Assembly (NCBI GenBank): GCA_002245135.1
Contig: NGBS01001214.1
Coordinates: 1 to 46,782 of the forward strand
Direction: 5' to 3'
Length of the DNA: 46,782 nt
Origin: Proteromonas lacertae
Taxonomy: Eukaryota > Sar > Bigyra > Opalinata > Proteromonadidae
The number at the start of each line of letters is the position of its first letter. Positions within the stretch are counted from its first letter, which is position 1. The notes under the pieces were generated by a model that did no database searches, was not told the DNA's origin, and was given only the letters and a program-made list of their open reading frames with translations. Below, piece after piece: positions 23,901-33,004 of the stretch. The position numbers and the translations under genes were made by a program.

Positions 23901-25300
23901 TCTTTTGCTTCATTATTTCTTATTTCTCCATCAAATTTCCTCAAACAAGAAAACATTTTCATCACTTCACAGGGTTTTTCACAACTTCCAGATGTTACAA
24001 AATTTCAAGTAGTATTGGGTTTTAATTCGATTGCATTGGGAGTTATTGTAAATATAGCTTCATAAGGTTTGAATTCATTTCACTTTCCATCTTTGATTTA
24101 TTGGCTTTAAAAGATTTTTCTTTTTCTACTGCTGTTTGATTTATCCAAATTAATCTTTGACTTCTTAAACCTCGATTTTCTAATAAAAAAATCTCTTTCG
24201 ATTGTTCTGTTTGTGAATTGATCACCAAAATCAATTACATCTACTGGATCTTCTCAAAATATTGTTGTTATTATACATTTAGCTGTAACTGGAAGATTTG
24301 CGCTATCTCCTTCAGTTGCTGCTATGTATATTGTATCTTTATAAACTAATACATCTTCCAACATGCAACTAACTACTATCTTTTTTGAGATTCTTTACTT
24401 TGTAATATACCATCAACTATATCAATATTAAAATAAAATCCTCGTTCAAAATCTAATTTATAAAAAGCTGGAATTGAAGTTGGATTAGTTATTGTAAATT
24501 CTTTTGTATGAGTATCTAAACAAGTTATATCACCAAATTTTATATGATTTAAATTTGACTTTATCACTGGTCCAAGTCCATTTGCTTCTAATACTAATAC
24601 CAATGGAGGATATTGACTACCAATTATTTGAATATATAATGGAATTCTCATATCACCTAATTTCTCAGGATTTAATTAAACTTTAATCATTTGAGTTGCC
24701 ATTGGACAAATTACACCTTTAACTGGATCAGGGAAATAACTACCAATCGATTTACTTCTTTCATCTTGTTCTGTTTTCAAATTGAGCACTTAAATTGGAT
24801 TTATTCTTTAATGTTAAAGTTCGATAATAAGTATATCTTAAATAACAATCTCCATATTTCAATGATTCTTCTAATAATTCTACTTCAGCTACTCGACATT
24901 CAGCACTTATTGGAATTGTTAATAAAGCTTCACCTACACTTTCAATATCAATTGCTAAACAATAATCATATACTTTTATTGTTTGAGATATGAAATTGAT
25001 TTTGATTTTCTCTTCTCCTTCTGGTAATACTGTTGATACTGCTCGAATTATTTCGAATTCTTTGTTTAAGTAATTACCATCTTGAGGAACTCGTAAATTG
25101 AATATAAATGGAACAGAGGAAGTATTTCTTAATATCAAATCAGTTGAGTTAAAAAACGCATAACTTACAATACCAAAATCTAGTTTATTCTTATTAAAGA
25201 AGAATGTTGGACCAACTACATGTCCTTTTATTGTTAATACCACATTATTAGTTGCTCCTTTTAATGCAAATTCAAAATGATCACTACATTATCTGATATA
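20953..25300 (-). pseudogene. HYDIN-like axonemal protein, partial broken copy
   Basis: About 4.3 kb of reverse-strand sequence encodes a chain of MSP/ASH-type immunoglobulin-like domains, as in HYDIN, the central-pair projection protein of motile cilia. The upstream segment (25,290-24,761) has the HYDIN-like order HFEFALKG, LTIKGHVVGPTFFF, LDFGIVSYAF and GEALLTIPISAECRV. Later segments repeat the FG...F.I.N hallmark (FGDITCLDTHTKEFTITNP; VDFGNVVRIDCKTKTFTITN), and the C-terminal part has a TRW-K-L-EPDEELPLKV strand. Full HYDIN is about 5,000 aa; this copy covers perhaps 1,400. Eight open pieces are separated by frameshifts (for example near 24,770, 23,530 and 22,740) and in-frame stops near 24,677, 23,425, 21,719, 21,404 and 21,226. 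All five are TAA or TAG where a Gln codon would fit. No introns were recognised. It is a truncated dead copy, or a real gene with sequencing indels. Confidence 0.8.
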
Positions 25301-25447
25301 AATAGAATTCATTATTTTTAATGTTAAGGCTGTTAAAAAAGAAAAAAGAAAAAAGAAGTTCAAGCCTCACTCAAGCCTGCTCTTTAATTTCCTTTTTTAT
25401 TACATCAACATTAAAAATAATGTATTCTATTTATATCAGATAATGTA
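25285..25447. repeat. 41-bp inverted repeat bounding the HYDIN copy
   Basis: Arms 25,285-25,325 and 25,407-25,447 are reverse complements with one mismatch (aatagaattc against aatagaatac in the complement). The 81-base spacer is purine-rich on its left side. HYDIN homology stops where the left arm begins, so the repeat marks the breakpoint of the gene copy. It could be a foldback made at a break, a small transposon or an RNA hairpin. Confidence 0.8.
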
Positions 25448-25801
25448 TTTTAGACTGTAGTAGTCACTGATATATTATAATAGAAAATATACAAAAATTA
25501 GTTTAATATTGATAATAATGAAGTTCATAAAAAAGTATATCACAGATGTAGGTCATATGACAAACTAACTATATATTTGTAAATAACTAACTCCGAACAT
25601 CATGAATATCATATTAGTTTTGATTGAATCATTCTGCAATATAGAGTTCCGCCATACGGGGAACAACAAACGTTCTTTTCAATTTTTGATGACGTTGGAG
25701 GGAAATTGACTGTATTATATATATCCGTTTCACAAAAAGATTTATATATTTGATAGAATCCATTTTTTTTAAATTATATCATATTATTATTATATTCAAG
25801 T

Positions 25802-25921
25802 ATGTCAGACAACCAAAAAGATACTTCAGATAAAGAGTATAATCGATTTTTAAAGAATTTTAATCAAGAAAGAAAAGAAATAATAAGAAGTAATTATAAT
25901 TATAATAGTAGTTATAATTAA
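25802..25921 (+). CDS. Small hydrophilic ORF (39 aa)
   Basis: ATG to TAA, 39 codons, rich in Asn, Lys, Asp, Glu and Tyr, starting MSDNQKDTSDKEYNRF. The 5' flank holds a run of alternating T and A (about 25,715-25,725) that could serve as a promoter. It has no recognised family. Listed because the composition is protein-like and the start is a genuine ATG, but it may be chance. Confidence 0.25.
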   Translation: MSDNQKDTSDKEYNRFLKNFNQERKEIIRSNYNYNSSYN

Positions 25922-25928
25922 TTATTAA

Positions 25929-26200
25929 TTACGGTCTATAGTAATCTCTTTTTGATATTACTCCCACAAATTTATAAAGACAAGGATACACGTTATGAAC
26001 TTCAACTTTTACTGTGGAGCGCGGAACAGTATCTTTCAAACATAATTCTATAGCATCTTCCGCTCTATTACTAACGTCTACAATAAGTTAGAGATTCTTT
26101 AATAATTTTTATTGAATTTCACACGTGGTAAACACTCTTCGCCAATTGGTAATTCTAAACCAGCATGTCCCTCACAATCACATATTGCTCTCTCACAATG
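25929..26200 (-). CDS. Unrecognised gene fragment, possible 47-bp intron
   Basis: The reverse strand has a 50-codon frame ending at 25,929 (it contains AEDAIELCLKDTVPRSTVKV) and, upstream, a Cys-rich piece with CERAICDCEGHAGLELPIG. Between them 26,124-26,078 begins GTGTGA and ends TTGTAG. Treating it as an intron keeps phase and joins the two pieces cleanly. The protein would be small and Cys-containing. No start codon was identified (a TGA precedes the first readable Cys), so this is the 3' part of something. Family unknown. Confidence 0.35.
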
Positions 26201-26289
26201 TCATTATATGACTATCATTAAGCTAGAAGCATTTTTAGCTCCACCAGGAAAGAAATTACATAATTATTATACTAGATAACTATTGTTTT

Positions 26290-26826
26290 GCTACTTTATC
26301 CACAGATCAATCATTGTTGTTACATGAGAAACAAATCAAATGTGCTTATTGTGGAGACATATTAAATGAATCTAATAGAAATAAAAGAAGGACAATACAT
26401 CATGACCATTTTACAGGTAGATATATAGCTACCATATGTTCAAATTGCAATTGGCACTGTAGTATTCAACATTTACCTATACCTATTCTTGATCATAATT
26501 CAAAGAATTATGATTACAATTTTATTATAAGAGGTCTAGAAGCGCAGTTTAATATAGATAACAAGATAGATGTTTCTTTAGTTGATGAAGATAGTGATGA
26601 TAATGAACTAATGCCAGAAACAACATCATCATCATCACTACCAATACCTACTGTTGAAGAAAAGAAACAAGAACAAGATGATGATGATGATAACCAACCT
26701 ATACATATTAATCATAGATCAAAAATACAAATAATTGATGATGATGAATCAACTCAAGAAGATGAGGATATTATAACATTACCATCTCTTAATACTATTG
26801 AAATACAAGTCAAGCTTGAAAATTAA
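26290..26826 (+). mobile_element. Polinton DNA polymerase scrap with endonuclease VII-like finger
   Basis: Fossil piece of a Polinton-type family B DNA polymerase, no more than the exonuclease-side part. It has a CAYCG...TIHHDHFTGRY...CSNCN finger of the phage endonuclease VII / HNH type and then a LDHNSKNYDYNFI segment. The polymerase at 40.7-43.5 kb has the same pair in the same order. The rest is an acidic, Asp/Glu/Ser-rich tail. Isolated and old. Confidence 0.55.
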
Positions 26827-26829
26827 AAT

Positions 26830-27146
26830 GTCAGTGTCACAAATTATGACTTATCTCCAATATCGCCAAAATCCATTAATTAAGAATATATTCACTAGTG
26901 TTACTTACCTGTATAAACGTTTTGTGTATGGCTTAGATTATTGTTGTCTAATACTTCTGTCGTAGTACTCGAGGTTAAGAAATGAAACTGAAACTTTCTT
27001 GTGTATATAGTTAAAATCCAGATATAGAATAACCTATCAAATTACTCAACAAAATAGCTACGAATTCGATCTTAATATTCTATTTTGCTAGAAGATTATA
27101 AGGTGAGATTTCAACATCCTGATATAAGTTTATTCTAATCCAATAT
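26830..27146. other. Intergenic, no gene seen
   Basis: No open frame of note, no repeat recognised. It lies between the convergent ends of the polymerase scrap and the methyltransferase gene. Confidence 0.4.
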
Positions 27147-27925
27147 TTATTTTAAGTGTATATAATTATTGTCAATGTAATCATTGTGATAATTAAATAA
27201 ATCATTTCTAAAGTAAAATAAAGTATTCAATTTATAGTGATATATTTTTTTTAACTCTTTACTAATATTATATTCTTCAAAGTATGGTATAATATACTCT
27301 TTCATATAACTAACAAAAGATGAAAATACTTCTTTTGATACAATCAAACCAACTGGGTTGTTTATATTTGGATGAAATTCAGAATAAACAATATCAAAAT
27401 ATTTTAGAATATCAGTTTCAATTAATTTAGGAATCATGAAATACTCCTCGCCTTCTATATCAAATTTTAAAATATTAAAATCATCAACTTTTAAATATTT
27501 AAGGATATATTTAATTATATTAACTGATTTTACTTTAATTAATTTTGATTGTTTTATTCTATTATAATATACTGAACTATAGGACAATTGATATAAAATT
27601 TACAATTTTGAGTTACTTTCTGTAGAAATAAAATATTTCTTTTAATACTATTGCATAACATTGGATTTGCTTCAAAAGAATGAACTGATACTTTTGATGT
27701 AGGATAATGTTGAAAATTAGGATATGGAACATGATATGAATGATTTTTATTTCTATAACCAAATAACCATAATATTGAATCACCATTATTAGATCCTAAA
27801 TCAAAATAAGTAATGTGTTTATATTTTCTGTTTATATATTCACATCTATCAGAATTAAGTGCAATATTAATATAGAATAAAAACAACAAATAAAATGAAC
27901 ATAGTAAAAAATACAGAAATAACAT
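27147..27925 (-). CDS. FkbM-family methyltransferase, membrane-anchored, one frame break
   Basis: The reverse-strand gene starts at the ATG at 27,925. The first about 25 residues are hydrophobic (FLYFLLCSFYLLFLFYI), a signal-anchor. Next comes the SAM-binding motif I YFDLGSNNGDSILWLF, then HSFEANP (the acidic residue after strand 2), and in the second half LKFDIEGEEYFMIPKL, the hallmark of FkbM-type methyltransferases. The C-terminal part is Tyr/Asn-rich. FkbM-like enzymes O-methylate sugars or other small acceptors, and a signal-anchor would place this one in the secretory pathway. The two halves lie in different frames that overlap at about 27,554-27,590, so there is one frameshift (mutation or sequencing indel) or, less likely, a very short intron. 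Substrate unknown. Confidence 0.7.
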
Positions 27926-28079
27926 GAGTTATGTTGTTCAAAACATGACTTTAAAATTCTTTGTTTTATCTATTATATTATTGAAGATACATCTGATATG
28001 ACAAAAAATGGATTCTATCAAATAGAATTATCGCTCCTTTTGCATCAAACTTTTATCAAGCTTTTTTGATTTTATCATC

Positions 28080-28442
28080 ATGAGTTTAAATGATAGAGAT
28101 GGTAGAGAAGTTGTGGAGGATTACAAGGACGTAGTTGATTTCACTATCCTTCAGTTTAGAACCACTGGACGCTACCGAGACTTACCGATGCTAGAGACTC
28201 TTCAATTGGATTTAAAAGCTTGCTTGGAAGTGACAACTAGTTACCTTGATCTGATCCTACAGAATCATACCTCCATTCATGATCCAGACTTAAAGCACAG
28301 GTTCTTACTAAGCAATAGAGTCGATGATATCCTCGGTCTTATTCCACTCAAAGAAGGAGATTACTATCTGGATAACCCTCGAAATGAAGCCGTGAACATT
28401 GCAAGGGACTGGACGAAGATGATCTACTCCGAGAAGACTTAG
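28080..28442 (+). CDS. Unrecognised 120-aa protein opening the GC-rich island
   Basis: ATG to TAG, 120 codons, from the left end of a segment clearly richer in G+C than all its surroundings. The protein is mostly helical by appearance (DVVDFTILQF, LETLQLDLKACLEVTTSYLDLILQ) and ends MIYSEKT. Near its end the +2 frame takes over with protein-like sequence (REDLVAINNIDDHP), which suggests the stop is a frameshift product and that the original protein ran on into the Asn-Ser-Gln repeat. Family not recognised. Codon use (GAG, AAG, CTC, GAC) is unlike the AT-driven neighbours, so transfer or a different evolutionary history is possible. Confidence 0.45.
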   Translation: MSLNDRDGREVVEDYKDVVDFTILQFRTTGRYRDLPMLETLQLDLKACLEVTTSYLDLILQNHTSIHDPDLKHRFLLSNRVDDILGLIPLKEGDYYLDNPRNEAVNIARDWTKMIYSEKT

Positions 28443-28474
28443 TAGCTATCAATAACATTGATGATCATCCCTAG

Positions 28475-28530
28475 AACTCACAGGAGAACTCACAGGTGAA
28501 CTCACAGGACAACTCACAAAAGGACTCTCA
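28475..28530 (+). repeat. 12-bp tandem repeat encoding Asn-Ser-Gln units
   Basis: Four near-copies of aactcacaggNg in a row, read in frame as NSQE-NSQV-NSQD-NSQK, followed by DSQE. A coding microsatellite inside the GC-rich island. It shows which frame was translated there. Confidence 0.7.
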
Positions 28531-28734
28531 AGAGATGGATTGCTATCTAAGTATTGTCAAGGATGTATTCAACACTCAGCTCAAGGTGATGCAAGTACTC
28601 TATCTCTACGACCCATTACCCACATAGTTTTCAACACTGAAGGAGGAGGAATGGATCGTAGTACCTATCAATCATAAATTCAAAGTCCCATAGTTGTACC
28701 TAGTACGAGCGTTGATCGTATAGATGTCGTTTAG

Positions 28735-30565
28735 TTGAAGCTGAATCGTTGGAATTACCAGGAGAAGCCAATTCACAATTTCCTAGGAGTTCAAAATACT
28801 CACCTTATTGAAATGTCTTCAGATTCGCAACCTAGTTATCAATCCCGATGTGTTGAATGTCATCAGCAGATACTTATCGATCAAGGATCAAGGAATGGAA
28901 GGCAAGTAGATAGCTTATGTCTGGATTGCTTCAACAAGATCAAAGATGAAAACTATTACAAGGAATCAAGTAGATACAACTCCAAAGGTCAGCTCCGATG
29001 GTATGAAGAATTAAAACGTAAGAGAAAGCAAGCTGAACAACTAGCAACTAATCCTTCCGATACTCTACCATGCTTACACTGCAAACGATATCTACCCGTA
29101 AGTAGCTTCACTAAGAAAGCTAATGGAAAGTACTTGGCTCATTGTGATGAATGTAGGTCCCGTGAAAGCCAACGATACTTTAACCTAAAGCAACGACAAC
29201 GCCAACATCATCAGCACCAACAAAGCCTTCAGAACTATCACAACTTAAGAGACTCCAAGGAGCCTTTGAAGTACCCAGTAATAGATTCAACCATGGAAGC
29301 TAAGGAGCAACTTACCCAGAAGAAGAAGAAGAAGTCTATTGTAGTTGATGATGATCAACTCAACCAGGAGTCTTTAAGAAAGCTTATAAAGGATCCAACC
29401 AAGGAGTTGACAACTCCCGAAGATGTAAGTCTCGTGAATGAGGACGAGTTTATCAATGGCATGGAGATAGACTTGGACTCACAACTACATGAGTATTCCA
29501 ATCCCTTTGAAGTCAATGATAAGAATCACTTGGAGTAGTCCAAGGATGATGATGATGATGATCAACAACATGATAATCCCTTGGAAGTCGACTACGGAGA
29601 GTACATAATGGAAGAACCCATAGACAATGAACTTACTTTGTCCATCAAGATAAAGGTTCCTAGATTAACATGTCACTATCGACAAGATAACCAGCAGCTG
29701 AACCAACACCCCGAAGATGACTATGACTTAAGTCCCATATCGGATGGTGATGATGATGAATTAGACTTACCACAGTTGCCTTATGAAGTCAACATTCCCG
29801 AGATAGAAGTTAAGGAACAGGAGACTCCGATAATGCAATCACCACAGATGATATTCAGGGAAGCTGCTAGCGATACTCAACCACCCCAACAACAATGGCA
29901 ATTCTATCTATGTCCATGGAGTCTAAGAACAAGAACCTTCAAGAATGAAGAAAGTGCTTCAATGCCCGAGACTTTGAGATGCATGATAAGAGATACTATA
30001 TCCGATGTCCTAGTTGTAGAAGCCAAAAAAAGAACTACCTCCAGGAGATGTACACAAAGCATTCTCAGGAGCTTCAATCACGATTCAAAGAACTAAAGCA
30101 ATTGTCAGATGCCAGAGGAGAAGTGATAGGAGATGACTTTAACGAGGATGAAAAGGTTAAGTGCTATCGATGTAAGATCAACGAAGTCTACTTATCGGAC
30201 GAAGTAACTAAGGTTGATCGATCAGGACAAAGGATCTGTGACAACTGTTGGCAGTGCAATGAGCTAGTGATTGTCCTTCACAGAAGCTAGTCTGTAACCA
30301 GTGTTATTATATGCACCCCAAGGAAGAGTTCCTCAAGAATCAGAAGGGTAAGTACTACGTGAACTGCTCTAGGTGTAGGAACTATACTTCATGGTATAAT
30401 CAAAGACGCTTACGAAAGCAACAACGCAACTCCGAGAATAGCAATGACGATGATGAACCACCTCGTAAGAAGAAGCACTTATCAGAGTCAAGAGCTTCTA
30501 TGTCTATCGATCAATGGACGATCCCGACCCAACCATCAGCTCAGCCTCCGACATCTCGTAAGTAA
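28735..30565 (+). pseudogene. Array of alternating CxxC zinc modules, interrupted
   Basis: Forward coding region with at least four Cys-pair modules of two alternating types. Type A (CVECHQQ...LCLDCFNK near 28,850-28,935; CYRCKINE...ICDNCW near 30,160-30,250) has two CxxC pairs about 20 residues apart. Type B (CLHCKRYLPVSSF...CDECR near 29,070-29,160; CNQCYYMHPKEEF...CSRCR near 30,290-30,385) has CxxC, then Phe, then Gly-Lys-Tyr and CxxC-Arg. A third B-like module near 29,945-30,020 keeps the ending YYIRCPSCR. Linkers are Gln/Asp/Glu-rich. Such spacing suggests treble-clef or zinc-ribbon folds binding nucleic acid or protein, but no named family is recognised. Breaks: in-frame TAG near 29,537, frame changes near 29,930-29,980 and near 30,265. 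The alternative is an intact gene with sequencing errors. Confidence 0.5.
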
Positions 30566-30583
30566 GTTAAACGATCTCACTCA

Positions 30584-31254
30584 ATACATTCTAATCCAAT
30601 ATCTTGTTTGTTGGGGGCGATGTTCAATAATTGCTTATGAGAAGACTTCAAGACGATCAACACCGTGATCAACAACAACATGATTAAGTTCAAGGAGGTA
30701 CTTCAAGAGATTGAGATCGCCAATGGATACAACAAGGACTTCAAGAACCAGATGAATAACATTGAAGGCGATATTCAGAACCTCAATGGAGAAGCCGATA
30801 AGACTAATGAGTTCTGTACTGTAGCAAGAGCTGCTGAAGCCGATGAAACCAATACTAAGGTAAATTCCTTCTGTAGCAAGAACTTGTTAATACCACTGAT
30901 AGATCCAACAAGATCGATAAGTGCTATGAGAGAGTCCATGATCTCAACAAGGAGAGTATTAACCAGTTCTTCACAGAGGTAAGAGCAAGTAACATCGATA
31001 CTACTAAGGCCAGCATCGACTCTATCAAAACAAAAGTAGACTCCTTGAATATCGCCGATATCAATGCCTCCTGTGCATCATCAAGGAGAACAGCTGAAGA
31101 CAATCTCCGAGTGAACCTAGAAGACTTCTTTAACAACACCCGTAAAGGACTCATCGATGCAACCGATAAAGGCCCCGTAAAGGTCAACTCTGAATCTAGA
31201 AAGGGGAGGATCCCTAGAAAACTCGTTAGGACGTCCCATTTATATACTATATAG
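30584..31254 (+). pseudogene. Helical, coiled-coil-like tail of the island
   Basis: Forward frames 30,665-30,982 and 31,045-31,254 contain repeated helical segments rich in Asn, Asp, Lys and Ile, with recurring Ala-Asp-x-Thr-Asn motifs and the stretch IDSIKTKVDSLNIADIN. The last frame ends in a basic segment (ESRKGRIPRKLVRTSHLYT). Composition is the same GC-richer type as the Cys-module region, so it is probably the same transcription unit, changed in frame at least once. Function unknown. Confidence 0.4.
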
Positions 31255-31286
31255 TAACATATGTTGTGTTTCGTTTGTCATAGTTG

Positions 31287-31490
31287 GCCGTTTGTCTACC
31301 AGACACTTTTAAAACAAACTAAATGTATATTCTTACTTGTCTTGATGAAAAATTGTTACTTTTATGCTTGCTTTGTTATATGACCTACCTCTGCAGTATA
31401 GATTTTTGTTAATATAAATAGTTTGAATATTTGCGCCGTTTGTATTCTAGAAATTTTTGAAGCAAACTAAATGCATATTTAGCTAATATA
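31287..31490. repeat. Two diverged copies of the GCCGTTTGT family repeat
   Basis: gccgtttgtctaccagacac at 31,287-31,306, followed by aaacaaactaaatgtatatt, recurs at 31,434-31,480 as gcgccgtttgtattctagaaatttttgaagcaaactaaatgcatatt. The same core forms the foldback at 17,562-17,619. These are probably ends of one small transposon family. The repeat lies immediately right of the GC-rich island. Confidence 0.6.
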
Positions 31491-31519
31491 GACTAAAATA
31501 AATTAGCTGAAATGATTAG

Positions 31520-32095
31520 AACAACTTATTGTTGACCACAACAGCATACAATGCAGTTAGTACTATAATATTAGATTCAACAAAATTCAGAATATTCTGT
31601 AATAAGCTGGGATACTTAACACCTCGCAGAGATGTATATAATGATTATTTAAGAAGTAAATCTGCAGAAGTAAAGGTATAAAGTTCTATTGTATATAGGA
31701 TAAATTAAAATAGAATTGCATAGTCGATATGTTAGTCTAACTATAGAAGGTTGGAAGAGTCCAGCCTCAAAGTATATTGAAATTGTATGCTTTTATTTAG
31801 ATACTTCCATGAAAATAATCACTCATACAATTGCTATTTCAACAGTAGAAGATGAGTGTAGTAGTACTATTTCCGAAGAAGTTAAGTATGTCAGAGACAA
31901 GTTTGAATTAAACATTGTTTCAATCACTACTTATAACGCTCATAATGTCATCAAAGCAATCAGAGACCTTATATTATATAACATTAGGTGTTTTGCACAC
32001 ACCATCCAGCTCTGTTTAAACAAATGTTTCAAAGATGGTAATCTTGTTGATATGACAATTCAGACATTCTTAACTTAAAGTAAACAACTACAAAC
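31520..32095 (+). pseudogene. hAT transposase fragment (N-terminal and catalytic entry)
   Basis: The stretch 31,560-31,675 reads STKFRIFCNKLGYLTPRRDV, like the hAT segment before the catalytic domain. From 31,716 come SLTIEGWKSPASKYI (the hAT 'TTDGWTS..YI' core strand with its acidic position), SITTYNAHNVIKAI (the 'TDNA.N' motif, degenerate) and RCFAHTIQLCLNK (the conserved RCxAHxLQL block). The fragment ends in TIQTFLT; the same segment continues, on the reverse strand, at about 37,846-37,436. A frame change near 31,680-31,715 is not explained by a phase-consistent intron. Dead and scattered. Confidence 0.7.
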
Positions 32096-32098
32096 TTT

Positions 32099-32135
32099 AA
32101 GTTGTTTATATCAGCAGGTCTGATATAAACAACTT
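32099..32135. repeat. Perfect 16-bp hairpin
   Basis: aagttgtttatatcag (32,099-32,114) and its exact complement (32,120-32,135) around a 5-base loop. It directly follows the broken end of the hAT fragment and may be a breakpoint foldback. The adjacent tgtcgcgcgagataaag has a near copy at 37,307-37,320. Confidence 0.7.
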
Positions 32136-33004
32136 GTCGCGCGAGATAAAGAGTTATAATATATTTTAGTCTATTATGTAATTAAGGTTGAACATTAACT
32201 TACCAAACATATATCACGCATGAATAGGAGGTATAAACCATCAAATGGTTGTTATGCTACATAAAAGCAATCTAAAATAGTAATTAGAAATAGATTATAT
32301 ATACCAATTGGAAATGTCAGATTACAAACATAAATAAACCCTATTAGCAGATTGTATAAAAAGTCATGTTCAAAAGGTAAGTGAATATATCTGTAGTATA
32401 TTTTTCTTAGAAATCAGACATTGTTATTTGTGAAATTAGTTAAGTAATGTAAAAGATAATAAATATCGATGATAGAATTGCTGATTTTATAACATCTGAT
32501 ACTTAGAATATCCTAAAATTAGTTTAATTTAAGCATTAGAGAAAAATATTAAATATGATGTAGCATATATCAAACTTTTCAAATTTATATCTTATAAAAT
32601 GTAAGTTTATATATATATATATTTGTTATTTGATATATTTGTATGACTGAAAGGAATTTACATCAAATATGGCAATATATTCTGTAATTACTCTAGTGGG
32701 GTTATGCTGTTTAAGGCGTTAGTCTATCCACATTAAATGAAGAAAACTACACCATATAATCCATCAAACTGATAGATGCAATTATCATTCCTAAATTTAT
32801 GTTATAATATGAACATGAGAGATCCAGAAACAAAACCATGGGAAGATAGAATTTTATCAGACAATTTTAGTAATTTTATTGGTAAAATAACAATTTATTC
32901 ATTATTTAGGTTATTCAAGAAAATGTGATTGAAATCTACAAAGTTGTTCTAATCTTCATTAGCCTATATATCTATTATTTACTTATTATTCTATATTTAT
33001 AATT
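32136..33004. other. AT-rich transposon debris without a readable gene
   Basis: No frame or repeat could be assigned. It separates the hAT fragment from the integrase fossil. Confidence 0.3.

Noticed and set aside
20953-29540. A ciliate-like genetic code (TAA/TAG read as Gln), suggested by stops at Gln-compatible places.
   Set aside because: The long intact frames (Tc1 transposase 389 aa, ligase domain 142+ codons) contain no internal TAA/TAG, and the Tc1 gene ends at TAA where homology ends. With so few Gln-type stops, decay is the simpler explanation.
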